Positions 32,501 through 47,500 of a stretch of 64,000 nucleotides of DNA are shown in pieces. The notes beneath the pieces were generated by a model. That model was not told the origin of the DNA and ran no database searches. It saw only the letters and a program-made list of their open reading frames with translations. Each line of letters starts with the position of its first letter. The first letter of the stretch is position 1. The DNA lies in assembly GCA_916610825.1 (NCBI GenBank), contig OU744448.1, positions 32,158,160-32,222,159 on the forward strand. The letters are read 5' to 3'. The position numbers were made by a program, and so were the translations under genes. The DNA is from Haliclystus octoradiatus. Taxonomy: Eukaryota; Cnidaria; Staurozoa; Stauromedusae; Haliclystidae.

Positions 32501-35500
32501 CCCAGCAAAGATAACATCTACAGTGGCCACAGTTAACCTAATGATCATATAAAGTAGCACATCAATTATATCCACAACTTTACAAAAAACAATTTTTAAG
32601 CGGAAAAATCACTCGTCAGTTCACAAACCTAAGGAAACCAGATTGGTAGCCAAATTGATTTTAAACATTCCTATACTGTATACAGACATGAGAATTTTCA
32701 GACTTCTAGCGGATTTCAGACTATTATGGGTATTGTAAAACTCTGGTTATTGCTTTTTCCCATTCAATTCCATTGAGCTTTATATCAAGATATTGTAGAT
32801 TTCAGACTATTTTTGAATTCCAATTCTCATGTCTGTGTATAACAGAAAACATTTGATCAGTTCATGAAGTATCCATGAGTTACGAAAAATGGTCCAATTT
32901 TTATAAACGTGTTTTAATTTTTATGATCTTTTTATGGCAATTTATGAACTGTTCACAACGAGTTTATGGATGATAAGCATGAAACGTTTGCAAAAAAGTT
33001 TGTGAAACCGGGGCCGTGTAAAGGAGCAACATTGACCGGCGGTCACTGCGAGCTCAACTTGAATTAAGCTTTGCGTAAATTCAACAATTCAAACACGAAT
33101 GTGACTCTAAGCATGTGGAGCACAGCAGTCATTTTTGTCTCTTCAACACGCCTGAATTGTTTATGAACCCATGAACTGTTTTTCGCAGGTGCAATTATCT
33201 AATTACCTAATTAAATATAATTCATGTTTTGATTGTAGGTGATTACTTAGCTTCTCCTTCTGAGAAACAAGAAGCTCAAAACAAAACTAAAGATAACGAT
33301 AAAAAGATTGAAGGAGCTGAAGAAGTTATTAAAGGCGATCCTGAAATGGCACCGATTTACTTGAAATCATTATTACCAATATTTGCAAGAACATTTTTAT
33401 CAACACTCAGTGCTACTACAAGAAAATCATCATTATCTGTCGTTAAGAAAATCATTCATTATATCCCTACTGAAATCATTGATCAAGTCATTCCTGATCA
33501 TGCAACTGCATCACAATTAGCAGAAGTTATTGCAAGTGTACTTAGCAATGAGGTTTGTAACTTGATTATTTATATAAAAGTTTTTTATTTAATCCCATTG
33601 TTGAGTTTCAATGGTATTTACTCACATGGCCTTCAAGAACCTTGAACATTTTCTTCTGATTTTTTTGTTGAGGTTTAACCTTCCATATATTACTGTGTAT
33701 AAGTCTACGTTTCAAAACTTTAAAAATGGCTCCAAAAGCCTGCCTTGACTTATACACAGAATCTAGTCATTAAGTAAGAAAAATGCCACTGTTTATGTAC
33801 AATAATCCTAAGTTATTGCAACAACGACGAAAACAAATCTAAATCTAAAACGGCCACTTTTTGACGCATGTCTTCTATGTCCTACTGCGCATGTGTTGCA
33901 AAAAAACAACAAAAGAGGCTACTTAATTATGGTCAAAAAATGTTGATGTTTTCACTTGAAAGTGTGACATTTACGAGCTTGATTACGGTACTGTTTTTCT
34001 CTAATACTAGAATTTTGCTTCAAAAATCGGGGGTCGACTTATACGTGGTATCAACTTCTACACAGCAATATACGGTATAAATCAGAAAATGATCAAATTT
34101 CTTCTGAATTTACTCTAGCCTTCCGAGATCTAGGATCCCAGGATCCCCACTTTTATTGGACCCTCTGTATGCTAACCAACCGAGTAGAGAACTATATACA
34201 TCTGTTGCTTGATAGTTGAGATCAAACAAAACTGTGTAAACCAAAGAAGTAGTCAGAGAAAAAGTACTAACATAAATACATAGGTTCTAACAAATATAAT
34301 ATTGAGTAGAGTCAAACCTGTTATAATAGTCACCTCTATACATTGACCACCTGTCTATAGCGGTCCTTCTTGCTATTTCTAAAATTGTATTTTCTATTGA
34401 ATCAAACTTGTATATAAAGGGGCAATTCCATGGCGTCAAAATTAAACCAATGATTTGAGCAAAAATATGACAACTAATATCAAATATAATGCTTATAGGT
34501 TACTAATATCTATTTTTCATTAAGAAATTATTTTAACAATATCGAGAAAATCAATGTTTTTTATCATGCGTCGTAATGGCCGCTCTAAAATTCTACGAAA
34601 ACAAAATAATCAAAATTAAAATTTTGCGCTCTCCTCGCATTATCTGAATACAAAATTTATGTTAAAATCTATGTCTGTATCATTGATATTGTAATATATT
34701 GTTTGGCTTTTGGTGCTTGGTTGGTGGGACGGCTGGCAGTTGACCATAACCAGGGCTAGGCTACCGTAGACAGCAGACCGGTCACCACCAAAACCAAGCA
34801 ACAGTCACACTGCTATGTCAGTGGAATACCTAATATACTTACCTAACCATGTTGAGAGAGAGAGGAGGGAGGGTGTGGAGAAAAACTGATCAGTTGCAAT
34901 ATCGGTTAGCCTCATTGCAGTATAGCAATTTCCTCAAGTGCAGTATAGCACATAATCCGTAATGTGCAGTGTAGCACATACTAATCTATGATGATGAATC
35001 TGTGTAGTGTAACACATACTTCGTACTGTGCAGTATAGCACATACTATACAAGTGCAGTAAAGCACAATACTGAAAAAGTGCAGTATAGCACATAAAATA
35101 AAGTGATGACAATGTGTAGTTTAGCATCGGCATACCTTGATGTCACAAGGATGCCACATTGCATTTGAATGAGACAATTAGAAAATGTTCTTGCACATGT
35201 AGCACATGATAGTATGTAGTAGAGTGATATGCCCGGAATTATCAAAGGCAAGATCTTCACGATTCTCAAAGAGGTAGCAACATGAAAATTCAAGAGCTTC
35301 TCGAAAGCAACTACCACGCTAGGTCACAATGGCAAGAGTGATTGACACACCCAGCCCTTTGGGACATGCGCACACATACAAAGGGGTACTGTTACACTCA
35401 CCGACTCGTATTGCTTCAGTAGTCGATCCGCTAACCTGCTGCGGTTTTATCATTGCATCTTGTTCACTTCCGCTACTATTAAACAGGTCCTAGATAGCCT

Positions 35501-38500
35501 AACAGTAGCACATCATACATCATTTTAACTTCACTTATATCTTTGATTTAACCACATTAACTCGGTGTTATAGTCCTTGTTTTACACTATCCAATAATTA
35601 GAATTAACAGAATGAGTGTCTTTTATCTCCAAACATCAGAAATGTTTCATGATCTTCGACCTCTCGTAAGTGGGTCACGAGAAAATCATAAAAGTTTTGT
35701 TTACACTTCAACGTGACACTTCAGCAAAGAATCCTTTCATATGCAAAGTAGATTAGGGCTAATTAGCATATCTTTCGGGAAATTTCTTCCTTGTTGCCAA
35801 ATTCATTCATTTAATCTGGGTGACCCACTTACAGAGAGTTTGCTACGGCCTATTTTTTTACGAAAGCAAGAATCGGCAAATCAAACAAAATACCGCAGTG
35901 AAAACAAAATCAAAGATACCGCGTGACCGCTTACACGTGTGTTGGACACCTTAACACCACGTTTAATTTTAACGTCGCTGTTGTTGAAATCAGCCAATGA
36001 TATTGCACGAATTTGTCGCTTTTGGGGTGGAAGGAAAACGAAAGTTATCGTCGTTGTTTAGAAAAGTTATGATTCCTTACAGCATTTCGAACAATTACAT
36101 CAGTCAATCTACATTCAATGATGATTTGAGATTCGAAATACACTCAGAAACACTTAGATTATCGCGTAATATTTGTGTTTAACAAGAAATGTCGAAGCTC
36201 ATAATAAGCTGCTTCGTAGCTGTAAGTGGATCACAAAACGTGTGTAAGTGGGTCACATCGTAACTTCGTAGATTTTTCCAAGTTGAATGAAGGAATTTAA
36301 TAAATTCGATTTTGTACCTAAGCTATTATGTCTAAAGAAAACGATGACAGGGAAATTTTATCAATTTTCGCTAAGAATTCACAGAAGTTTTATGTTTTTC
36401 GTGTCTGATTGGGGAACATCGCCGAGTGCGATAAGTGGGTCACGGCTCTTCAACTCATTCTAATTCACTTAATTTTTCATATCTGTTGAATTATTTTGAA
36501 TAATAATGTTCCTCTTATCAATCTAAACAACTGTTAACAAAAATGAAGCCAAATGTTAAAATATTTCGAAGCCCTGAAAGGACAAACTCTCCGACTTGTA
36601 AGTGGGTCACAATGGAATTGCCCAAAGGCAACCTGTCTATAGTGGTCAATTCATGTACCTCTCATAGATGGCTGTTATATACAGGTTTCACTATATACAA
36701 TTTGCAGCATTTTTTGTTGCAAAATATTGCAATGCACTGTATGATTCTGTGCAATATTGTATTGAATACATTTTCCATGTGTTACTTTATTTAGGATGAT
36801 ATAGAAGGCCATGGTGTTGTATTTGAATGTCTGGAAGATTTGATGATTAAAGGCAAAGAACTATTTGGCTTGCATTTTATTCGTCTTGGTGTTTTAAATA
36901 CCATTACTATTATGGCAAGCGCAGCGGAACCATCTGGAGATTGTGAGGTTGACGGTGGTAAGATCAAACCATTGGTAAGTGGATTATTCCCCTTCGAGGA
37001 CCAACAATCGAAATGTCAGACCTCAGAGATTTTTGAAACATGTCAGTGAAAAATTATTTTTTTCACTCTGTTTGAAAAATGTTCTCTCCTTTAAAATGTA
37101 GTAGAGCAGGAAAAGCATTTGGGCCTAACACTTGGTCAGGCCCCAAGGTAATAACCTCAGTTAAGTTAACCCCGATCTCAACAGTCCTACCCCTATCATA
37201 TTACCCCTTCGTCGGCTGAGGAGCTTATCAGATTAACTTGAGTCTAGGCTAACATCTTTGTAATGCTATGCTTAGTAGGTCTATGTAATATGTATTAGCA
37301 AATGAGAATTTTCAAACAATATGAGTTTCAAAGTAAATATTTAATTGAACTCACCAAACACGACTTGTTGCGAGATATTAAACAAAGTGGGATGTTAAAC
37401 TGACTATAATCACATTATTATTGTACTGAAATGAACATACTGTATACCGGTTTTTATAATTTTCCCCATCTCTTCAGGTTACCGACGGCTGGGTTTACGA
37501 CGACGCATCATCTATTAATCTTAATGAACCATATCATTGGAATGATTGGTGTATTGTCAGAGGAACAGATTGTCTTTATCTTTGGAGCGAGTTTTGTGCT
37601 ATTGAACTATCAAACGGTAGTAATGGTTGGTTTAGATTTATATTAGATGGTAAATTAGCAACAATGTATTCAAGTGGCAGCCCAGAAATGGGATCTGGTT
37701 CATCGGAAAGTAGAAGTGAATTTTTAGAAAAACTTCAAAAAGCTATTTCTCAAGTACAACCCAATGCCGTTAGTCGTCCTATTTTATCTGAACCTGGTAC
37801 CCCCAAGATTATTGTAGGCAATTGGTCATTTGACTGTAAGAAAGAAAAGAATTTACTTGTTCATAATGCTGATGGTCAACAAACAACTGTTTTAAAAGAA
37901 GAATTATGTGGCTTTGTATTTGAATCAAACAGGGGAACAAAACATACATTCACAGCAGAGACACCTTTAGGTGGGTACTGAGCATAGACTTACATAGACT
38001 GCTGATGAAAATACGCAACATGGGGAACAAAGATGGCTGACGCAAAGGACTTATTTTTGCGCTCTCCTTATTGACATTTTCAAAATTATTTGATCTCTCC
38101 TATAAACTCTTTTGCAAACTAAACTCTAAACTATATGTTCTCACTGTCATGAAAAGATAGTTGAAATAGGATTTTCCTGCCAGTGAAGCGACATCTGTTC
38201 ATAGGATCACAATTATTTTCAAACATTTATGAATAATTTAAAATCCCACCAAGAGACAAAGAAATATAAAAATTAAAAAAAATACTATTTACCTTCAGAT
38301 ACGATTAAAAAATAGATAATTTTACTCATGATTGATGCAACTTAACATTGGTAGTCACGAATAACTATTTTATCAAAAAAATATCTGTTTCATGCAGAAA
38401 CAAACATTGCTCAAAACGTGGCTTGAAATTTCGCAGTTTTCAATCTTCTGTTTTGGTCCTTTGCGTCAGCCTTCGTTAAGTTTGGCAATGGAATCAGCAG

Positions 38501-41500
38501 TCTATGTAAGTCTATTGTACTGAGTATTATGTAACAGTACATCTGTAGGCCTACATATTATGTCTATTGGAGTACAAAATTGTTAAAAATGAAGGGTGTT
38601 CAGTATTTTAGAGTTTTTGCTTTGATGCAACAAAAAAACAGGGGACATAATTTGTTTTCAATACTTTTCAATGGTAACTATTAAATTATACGAGAATGAT
38701 ATGTTTTGACATTTCTCACTGTTGAAAAAATATCAGAACCTAAACCGCTGGTTAACTAAACCACGCGAAACGAAGTTTGTCTCTGAATCAGATTTCACCG
38801 TATCAACCTGACTGTTATTGTATCGCCGCTCATTTATTTGTTTATAGGGACTGACTTTGTTTCTACATGGAATAGTAAAGCAGGGAAGAAATTTCAATCA
38901 AAGAAAGATCTCTTGAAACAGAAACTATCATTAACAGCTTCCCAGATTATTAGCAAATACTTTTCAAACATTGAATCAATAGCTGTTGGAAATATGGCAA
39001 AGTTGAGAGAAGTCAGTGAAAAACTCAACGAGGTAAATACAAGGTCTAATTTACTATTCTCTGATTTGATGTTTTGGTTTTGAACATGCTTGTTGTGTGA
39101 TAGTTGGTTTAGATGCTTTCATGTAAAATCTTGCTAGGAAAGTGTGGCTTCCTCCTTTCTGTTTCTGTTCAAATGAATGCAATGAGATTAGTTCATAAAG
39201 GTGTCATGTCATCTAATCGCCAGGACGTGAAAACAAGCCTACATTAACAGACATTTACAGACACATACAACATATGTGCACCAACGATGAAACAAACCCT
39301 GACCTCCTGCACAAAATCCAACTAATCTGCCACTGAGCTAGAAGTGCACACATCTGATCGCATATTTTATTAATTCATTTCTAGATTTTTTACTTTTTTT
39401 CTTGCCTCTATTGTAGTTATTACAACAAGATAAATACTCTGAAATGTCAAGTGTTCTTAGTGATCTTTGTGAGTTGTTAACAAAAGAAGCAATGTTATCA
39501 TCATTTGAAATTCAAAGCAGTGGCCTAGTTGCAGCATTAATGAATTGTCTAAACAAGGTAAGTAGGATGATTTCAATCTTTTTCTGCCTTTATAAACTTT
39601 AAAAAAATGTGTCTCTCAAGTCTTTTACCATTTTGTCTGACATTTCCCGTGAAAAACCTCGAAATCAAAGGTTTAGGCCTATCTAAATTATCTTAATTTA
39701 TTTAATCGTGATGATCTTGTCATTAAATTCTATCCGTTAAGATTACTCATTTGTATACAATGTCAATCTGGGCCAATGAAAGAAACCGTCAACTAAATGA
39801 TGTAATTCAAATTTAATCCCTTTTATCATTTACAGGCTAACAGTCACTCTAGACTCGGATCAACCAGTGAATTGCAAAGTGCTAAAGATGTATTCAAATC
39901 TGTTTTTGGTGGAAAAGCATCTGCTGCTGCTAGCAGGTACGTTACCAAGTTTTGAATAGTATTTTTCAATTTGGAAATAGCTCTTATTCATTCTCATATA
40001 CAGATTCAGGAAAGTTATTCTACAAAGTTATATAATAAAATCATGACCTGTCGCGGTGAATACTGTTTGGTTTTTCGCTTGTCTCGCATGAATGCTTTTA
40101 CAACGTGTATTACTAAGTTCTCTATTATATTGAAATCAATTATATTATTTATTTAATCAAACCTGTTATAACGGTCACCTCTATACAGCGGCCACCTGTC
40201 TATAGTGGTCACTCTTGCAATGTCTAAAATAGTATTTTCTATTGAATCGAACCTGTATATAAAGACCACCTGTCTATAGTGGTCAATTTATCTATCTCTC
40301 GTAGCTGGCCGTTATATACAGGTTTCACTGTACCATTAATGCCATTATATCTAGCCCAAAGTTGATCAAAGTATTGTTATCGCAAATTTCTATATTACAT
40401 GTTAATAAAGTAGTTTTACATCACAAATACTATTGTGAGAGGCAATAAACTATCGACCGCACTACTGGTGTACACTAATAAGACTCATTTAACGTTAACA
40501 TTAACAAGATATCGACATATTATACATTATACATTACTTACGGCTATTGCAGTATAGCTTCATCTGAATAATGGCCAATCACCTAACCAATCACACTTAA
40601 TCAATCACAGTTTCGGAAATGATTTATCAATTTCATAATATATTTTATTTGTATTCACAGTGGTGATGATGCTCCTGCCGTCGTTCTTGTTCGTAAACTT
40701 GTGGCTGTGTTTGAGGCTGTTGAACGTCTGCCTGTCTTGACGTTGGATAATTCAGTTAACAGTGGAGGCTTACAGGTAAAATAAATGCTCATTTGTATAT
40801 GTACATTGAAACCTGTGTTGGTTGCCTGCTGGATTATATACAGGATTGATTCATTGGAAAATATTATTTTAGGGATTGCAACAACCAGGGTCTGACAGAG
40901 TCTGAAAAGATAAAATGCTGGATATATAGCAAAATTCATTAGAAATATATTAGGGATTGTTGCGGATGCGTAGATGATAAACTTTAAGACGCCGTTGAAT
41001 GTCGACTGGATTACTAATTTAATATATAATTCACTAAATAAAGACAAATACAATGAAATTAAGAAAGCTGCACATATAAACTAATACAAGGCATTATAAT
41101 GATATGGAATAGAGTCTTACATCGGTGGCTTTAACTTCAACGACGGCTGATATTCTTCTGATGTCAATTGTCACTTTGATTTCTTTGCTTGTTCTGTTGT
41201 AACGACATTGACTGCTATACTATTCTGATGTTTATACATTTAAATGCAGCTTTTATACTATTTTATGGCTGAACTATTTGCTTACTACATGTTTTTATAC
41301 TACAAAGCAATTGCTAACATAAGGTAAATTTACGCTTTGCTTGCATGATATTATGATAGTAATTTGTTTACAAATCATTTTACGATAAACTGCTATTGTT
41401 TTCATATTGCTAAGGTCATCTAAATGTATGCTATAATGTTTTGAATTAAATCTATCTAAAATTAGTTTGTGATGTAATGTATTTTCTGAGTCTTTTTATA

Positions 41501-44500
41501 TAGTTCTTACTTCAAGGTTATAATCTAATATTATGCTATGTAATAAATTTGTACAGTTCAAAACAGGGATGAGACGATTGTTCTGAAAAAAATCGGATTT
41601 GCCGATTATTGGTGCCAATTTTTACTAATCGGAAAATAATCGGCATCGGCAAATCTACCACTTTGTCAATGAAATTCAATTTACAAATTTCTTTATTCGA
41701 AAATTTTCTAATTTAATGTTTTGATGTCATCTTAAACTTCATTAAAAGTTTATATCACTCATTGCATTCGCTCTGTTTTGTTTACATCGTTTTGTAATTA
41801 AAAACGTATTCAAAACGTTTAAATGATTTGTTATGCCACTTGACACCTTCTATTGTTATAAAGAGGAAAAGGTCAACACATTACGGTGATGAGTAAAACA
41901 CGTGAGCATGGTCGAATCAATAATTGTATTGAGGATCAAAAAGCGGCCGTCGGGTTTTATTTTGTAGGAAACAGTTTTAAAATAGTTGAAGTAGTTTGAT
42001 ATTTAAAAAATGCTTGTACAGAGATGTTATTTTTATTATTTTGGATGAAGTAAACTGGAAAGATATACGAATTATTTACGAGAAAAAGTCCCTTCGTTTA
42101 ACGTTGCCTGCTTCGTAGTGCTTGTGTGGACAGGCAAACTTTTGCTATCATCAAATTTAAGAAACATAACGATATTTCATTTTGTTTAATTCAGTTAATG
42201 GTTTGACTAAATTACTTCAAACTTTGCCAAGTTGATATTCAATTCATTATCTTTTGGTAAAATAAGTTTCAATAAATTCTGAGAGGGTGAGGTTTTTTCT
42301 GTTTGCGAGTTGACGTGGATTGACCCAAACCTAGTTTGTGGAAAGCTAAGAAAATTAAAAAGGAAAAGACAAAATGCTGGATATAATTCAAAAATTGTTA
42401 AGATGAGAAAAGTATGAATACTAATGTTGTTAAAATTAATCATCCATTGATGTAAAACGTTGAGGTTTGTACCTGTTGTAAGATCCACCTGTGTATCCTT
42501 AACGTTGAGGTTTGAACCTGTTGTAAGAGCCACCTGTGTATCCTTAATGTAATGGTCAGGGCTTTGTACTTTTACTGCAGGGTCTTAGGGTGAATCTCTG
42601 GCAGGAGCACTATTGGTTTTCATCAGGAAGGGCGTCCAACGGAAAAAAACATAAACACATCAAAATTACTAAACTATTAAATAAGCCACCATGCAGAAAA
42701 AATGCTTTAATTTAAGATTCAAATTGGTAATATATGAGACATCCAAAATTATAAAAAAGTAAAATTAGATGATCATTTGCGAAATGTTTAAACAGCACTA
42801 TTCTATCAAATTAACCCTTTATAGTAGTATGTAAAGGCGCCTGTACTATACAGATAGTGTTTCATATTATCTAGATCTTATCAATTGCTATTATACACAC
42901 TGTTGCTATACATGTATTTGTATTTTATTTATAGGTTCTCTTGCGCCGACTTCGATTTCGTTTGGAAAGAAATCAAAAGAGTAATACTCTTATCGATCAC
43001 TCAGGTCGACTGATCAAAATGGAACCGCTGACAACTGTTGGAGAACTTCAATCTTATCTTAGTAAAATGGTGAGTAGGAAATGATAAATATTATATTATA
43101 AAAAGAGATCCAACAGTCGCAGACACATTTCAAGAACAGTAGAACAATTGCTTTAAATGTGTGCAAATCTGATCTGATTGAATTTTTGTATCGGATCGGA
43201 TTGACATTTTTCTGTCGGATTAATTCAGATTTTGAAAATATTTTCACATCGTTTTTCATTTTTGCAGTTTTTATTGTTTTCAACGACATTTGTCACGATT
43301 TTTAATCAAATAATGTCATTCTGATGATGAAGAAACTGTAGTGTCAAGATTACTAATACACTAATCACTGTCGATAACAGTGAAATTGTAACATTAAAAT
43401 CTTTTTTTAAAAGGCTACATTTTTAATTTTTTCGGATTTGGAATAAAAAATTTGGATCCAATTATTTTTTAATCTTGAAGTTCCGATTGGATTCAGATTT
43501 CAGATAGTTGATACCTGTGATCAACTTTTGGAAAATTCGATCCAGTGCACGCCTCTAGATATCAGGCACACATTTTTGAATTGTACAGGTTATACCATTT
43601 GGAATGATTGTTCCAGATTTTTCTGGATTTAATAAATACTCTTTATGTTCTACATATGTTCCAATCAATGCTATTCACACAAAAAATTGTATTGAAATTA
43701 GAGCATTAAACAATAGATCCTGGAGGTTAAACTTTATTTGAATGCTGATAAAACAGAAATTATTTTAATTGGCATTAGATAACATTTTCCTTGACAGATT
43801 CATCATCATCACCATTCATCATCAACAATTACGATTAATAAGTCAAAATATATTTTTCAATTTGTGATTTTCTATCGTTGTTGTAGTTTGCAAAACAATG
43901 GCATGATTTTGATCGTGGTTCATTCAAATTTGTGCAAGACATCAAAGCTACGAGCACAGGCAATCGTATCAAGTTTTCGTACGAGAGTGATTTCGATGAG
44001 AATGGATTGTTTTACTGGATTGGAACAAACGGGAGGTAAATGTTTTGTTAAATTATGCTGCTGTTTCAATCTTAACTATTCAAACTGCAAATTCTGCACA
44101 ATCTTCATTTTATCGGAAAAGTGCTAATGTTTCTAATTATTATTGTCATTCATTCATTCATTCATTCATTCATTCATTCATTCATTCATTCATTCATTCA
44201 TTCATTCATTCATTCATTCATTCATTCATTCATTCATTCATTCATTCATTCATTCATTCATTCATTCATTCATTCATTCATTCATTCATTCATTCGTTTT
44301 ATTTCTTGAGGGTAATCCAATAAGCTCCCTCACAGTTTCTCAAATTTCTTGTTCTCCAAGGGATAAAGATCATTCATTTTACTTGAAATCATTCATTGCA
44401 AATTTATGCCGTTTTTCCTTGGAAACATCAGACAATACAACAGAAAAAATTCTTCTGAGGGAGCTTTTAAGCTTGAGCTTGTCTTTGCTGTTGTTTTATT

Positions 44501-47500
44501 TTATATCAATATTACAGATAGACTCATACAGTAATACAGTATCCTGTATACAATTCCTGTTTCAATCAAAGATTCTATCCAAATTTATATCCATATTAAA
44601 AAATTATTTTATTTATTCATTACAGGACAGCAACAGATTGGGTAAATCCTGCTCGTTATGGTGTTGTAGTAGTTAGTTGTTCTTGTGGGCGAAGCCTACC
44701 TTATGGAAAACCTGAAGCAATTTTGAGTAGAGATGCATCCATTTTAAATTGCCATACAAACGATGACAAGTAAGTAAATGCTATGTTATGTTATGTTATG
44801 TTATGTTATGTTATGTTATGTTATGTTATGTTATGTTATGTTATGTTATGTTATGTTATGTTATGTTATGTTATGTTATGTTGTTATGTTAAGCTTTGCT
44901 ATGCCAGCTGTGCTATGTGATGTTATTTTATGCTATGTTATGTTATGCTATGCTGTGCTATGCTATGCTATACTATGCTATGTTATTGCTGTTATGTTAT
45001 GTTGTTATGTTATGTTATGTTATGCTATGTTATGGTATGTTATGTTATGCTATGTTCTGATAATTTCCACATCCGTGCCTTACCTGAACGGGAAGTACAT
45101 CTGAGCTCAAAACCTATATAATTCCTATGCATTGCTACTCTCTCTCTCTTTTATTGCAGAAACTCATGGTTTGCAATTGATTTAGCATTGTGGTTTATCC
45201 CAAATGCTTACACTTTAAGACATTCACGTGGTTATGGAAGGTAGGTAGTTTACCTTGAAGTGGATAAACTTTTGAAGTTTGGGAACAAATCATCTCTCTA
45301 AGTTATATTTGTCAAGAAACTAGCATATCTCTGACTCGCTGTAATGAACTATCCCATTCATCACTTCATCCTCCATATTACAGTATGTTACACATTTGTC
45401 AGGGCTGAGTTAATCGTTAGAGATTTAAACAAATACCATTTTATATGTAGTTTGAGTGCTCTACCATCTCAGCTAATTTATCTTGTAAAAATTATAATTA
45501 AAAATTTGGCCAATATTCAATTTCGTATACATGCTTTGAAAATTGTTATCACACTGACAAGGTTGGTTATGCACATGCAGGGTCCGACAAAGTCCAGAAA
45601 CTTGGAAACCTAGTTTGCGGAAGGCTAGAAAAATTCAGAAGGTTAGCCAAAATGTTGGATATAAAGCTAAAATAGAATTTCAATTTTACGCTTTTATGTC
45701 AGTAAAATTACTGGGACATTTTTCAAACGTTTATCTAATAATATAAGGTTTGCGGAAGGTAAAACATTTTGTCGGACCCTGTGCACATGTTTCGGCAATG
45801 CCAAGGGACTCATTTAGAGATTTTTCTTCGTATGTCGTATCTCGCAAGGCATTTGACCTGAAGTCAAGCTAAAGGGTAGTATATAGATGACGACAACCTC
45901 AGTACAAATTGCATGTACAGTACCAGTTGAATGATAACATGGCGATTAAATCAGTTTCGCTGTCCAAGATACTCATCAGAATATTTGAAAATGTCCGACT
46001 ATAAAGGCAATCTTTTTTTTCAGATCTGCTTTGCGTAATTGGGAATTGCAAGCATCCACTGATGGACAAGAATGGGTCACAATTAAAGAGCATGAAAATG
46101 ATGAAGCCCTCAACGAACCTGGGTATTAGATTGTAGTTATTCAACTCGTTATCATTAGCGTATTTATATTTAGATTAATAGTTATATGCAAACCATTTTA
46201 GAAGCTGTTTGATACATTAAAATCAATGCACTGCTTTACCTTGGTTGAATTATATATAGATGAAACAGAAGGTTATCATCATCATTATCATCATATATTC
46301 CAACAAATTTCATTAGCGTATTTATGTTTAGATTAATAGTTATATGCAAACCATTTTAGAAGCTGTTTGATACATTAAAATCAATGCACTGCTTTACCTT
46401 GGTTGAATTATATACAGATGAAACAGAAGGTTATCATCATCATTATCATCATATATTCCAACAAATTTCATTAGCGTATTTATATTTAGATTAATAGTTA
46501 TATGCAAACCATTTTAGAAGCTGTTTGATACATTAAAATCAATGCACTGCTTTACCTTGGTTGAATTATATACAGATGAAACAGAAGGTTATCATCATCA
46601 TTATCATCATATATTCCAACAAATTTCGATAAATTTTACAAAGGTCGGTTCGTTTGAACTGACTACTTTTATCACATGTTAGTCAAGCTTTTTAACACGA
46701 CTCAAGTGTATAAATCACGCTTGCGCTTGGTAACATGTATATATCATATGTTTTGGGCACAATAAATTTGCTACAACGAACAACTAACTTTTTATTCTAT
46801 TTAAACATGTTCATCGTTACGTTTTGTATTGCACAAACAATGAAACGAAAAATGAACTACTGTATATTAGTCTACCACAAGCTTTTTGACCGTGCCAAGT
46901 TCTATCCAAATCCGTTGTTACCCTAAAGGCTATAAATACACTTACAACAAAGTTTTTTTAGTGTCACAAAGCTAAATTAAAAGGCGCATACAAAAGCTAT
47001 ATCATGGATTGGAAAATTGTTTAATAAGGTCCTCCTCAGCTCTTCAGTATTCTTCAACAACCAATTACCTCCGTAACTAGATCTCACCTACAATGATATT
47101 TAAATCAGGTAAAGCAATGGCTATTCATTTCAAAATGCTGGTGCACACAAGAGGAACAATCTACGGTTTACAATACTGATAAAAGTAGTTTTAATTTTCA
47201 AATGTCTCCTTGAAAAGTATTCAAACGCCAACATAAAAATTGAATCTTAATTTTGTTTTGAAGTTTTTGTTGACTTTGCTGTATATTATTTTATGTTTAT
47301 TACTGTATATCATTGTTTAGTTTCATAATCATTCCTGTAAAAAAATGTTTATGTATATCTGGTGCTGAATAAATGGTGATGATGATGATGATGATGATTT
47401 AAACTCTCTCTGTTGTTTTATTTTAGTTCTACTATGACTTGGCAACTTGATCTGTCTGGGATTGAAACACCTGAAAGAGGTTGGAGAATATTCAGAATTC

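Noticed and set aside
34420..36623. Short frames in the 2.2-kb element as a transposase
   Set aside because: All are at most 90 codons, lie on both strands, and show no catalytic motif.
40655..41053. 132-codon minus-strand ORF
   Set aside because: It is antisense to HECTD1 exon 15 and its intron, and shows no domain.
41570..41660. hAT end CAGGGATGAGACGATT
   Set aside because: No matching inverted end or TSD could be found nearby, so no element was called.
44045..44323. Frames with Phe-Ile-His-Ser repeats (also 44121-44309 and 44143-44676)
   Set aside because: They are translations of the ATTC microsatellite inside HECTD1 intron 17, open in several frames at once.
44778..45121. Met-Leu-Cys-Tyr-Val repeat frames
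   Set aside because: Translation of the TATGT array in HECTD1 intron 18.
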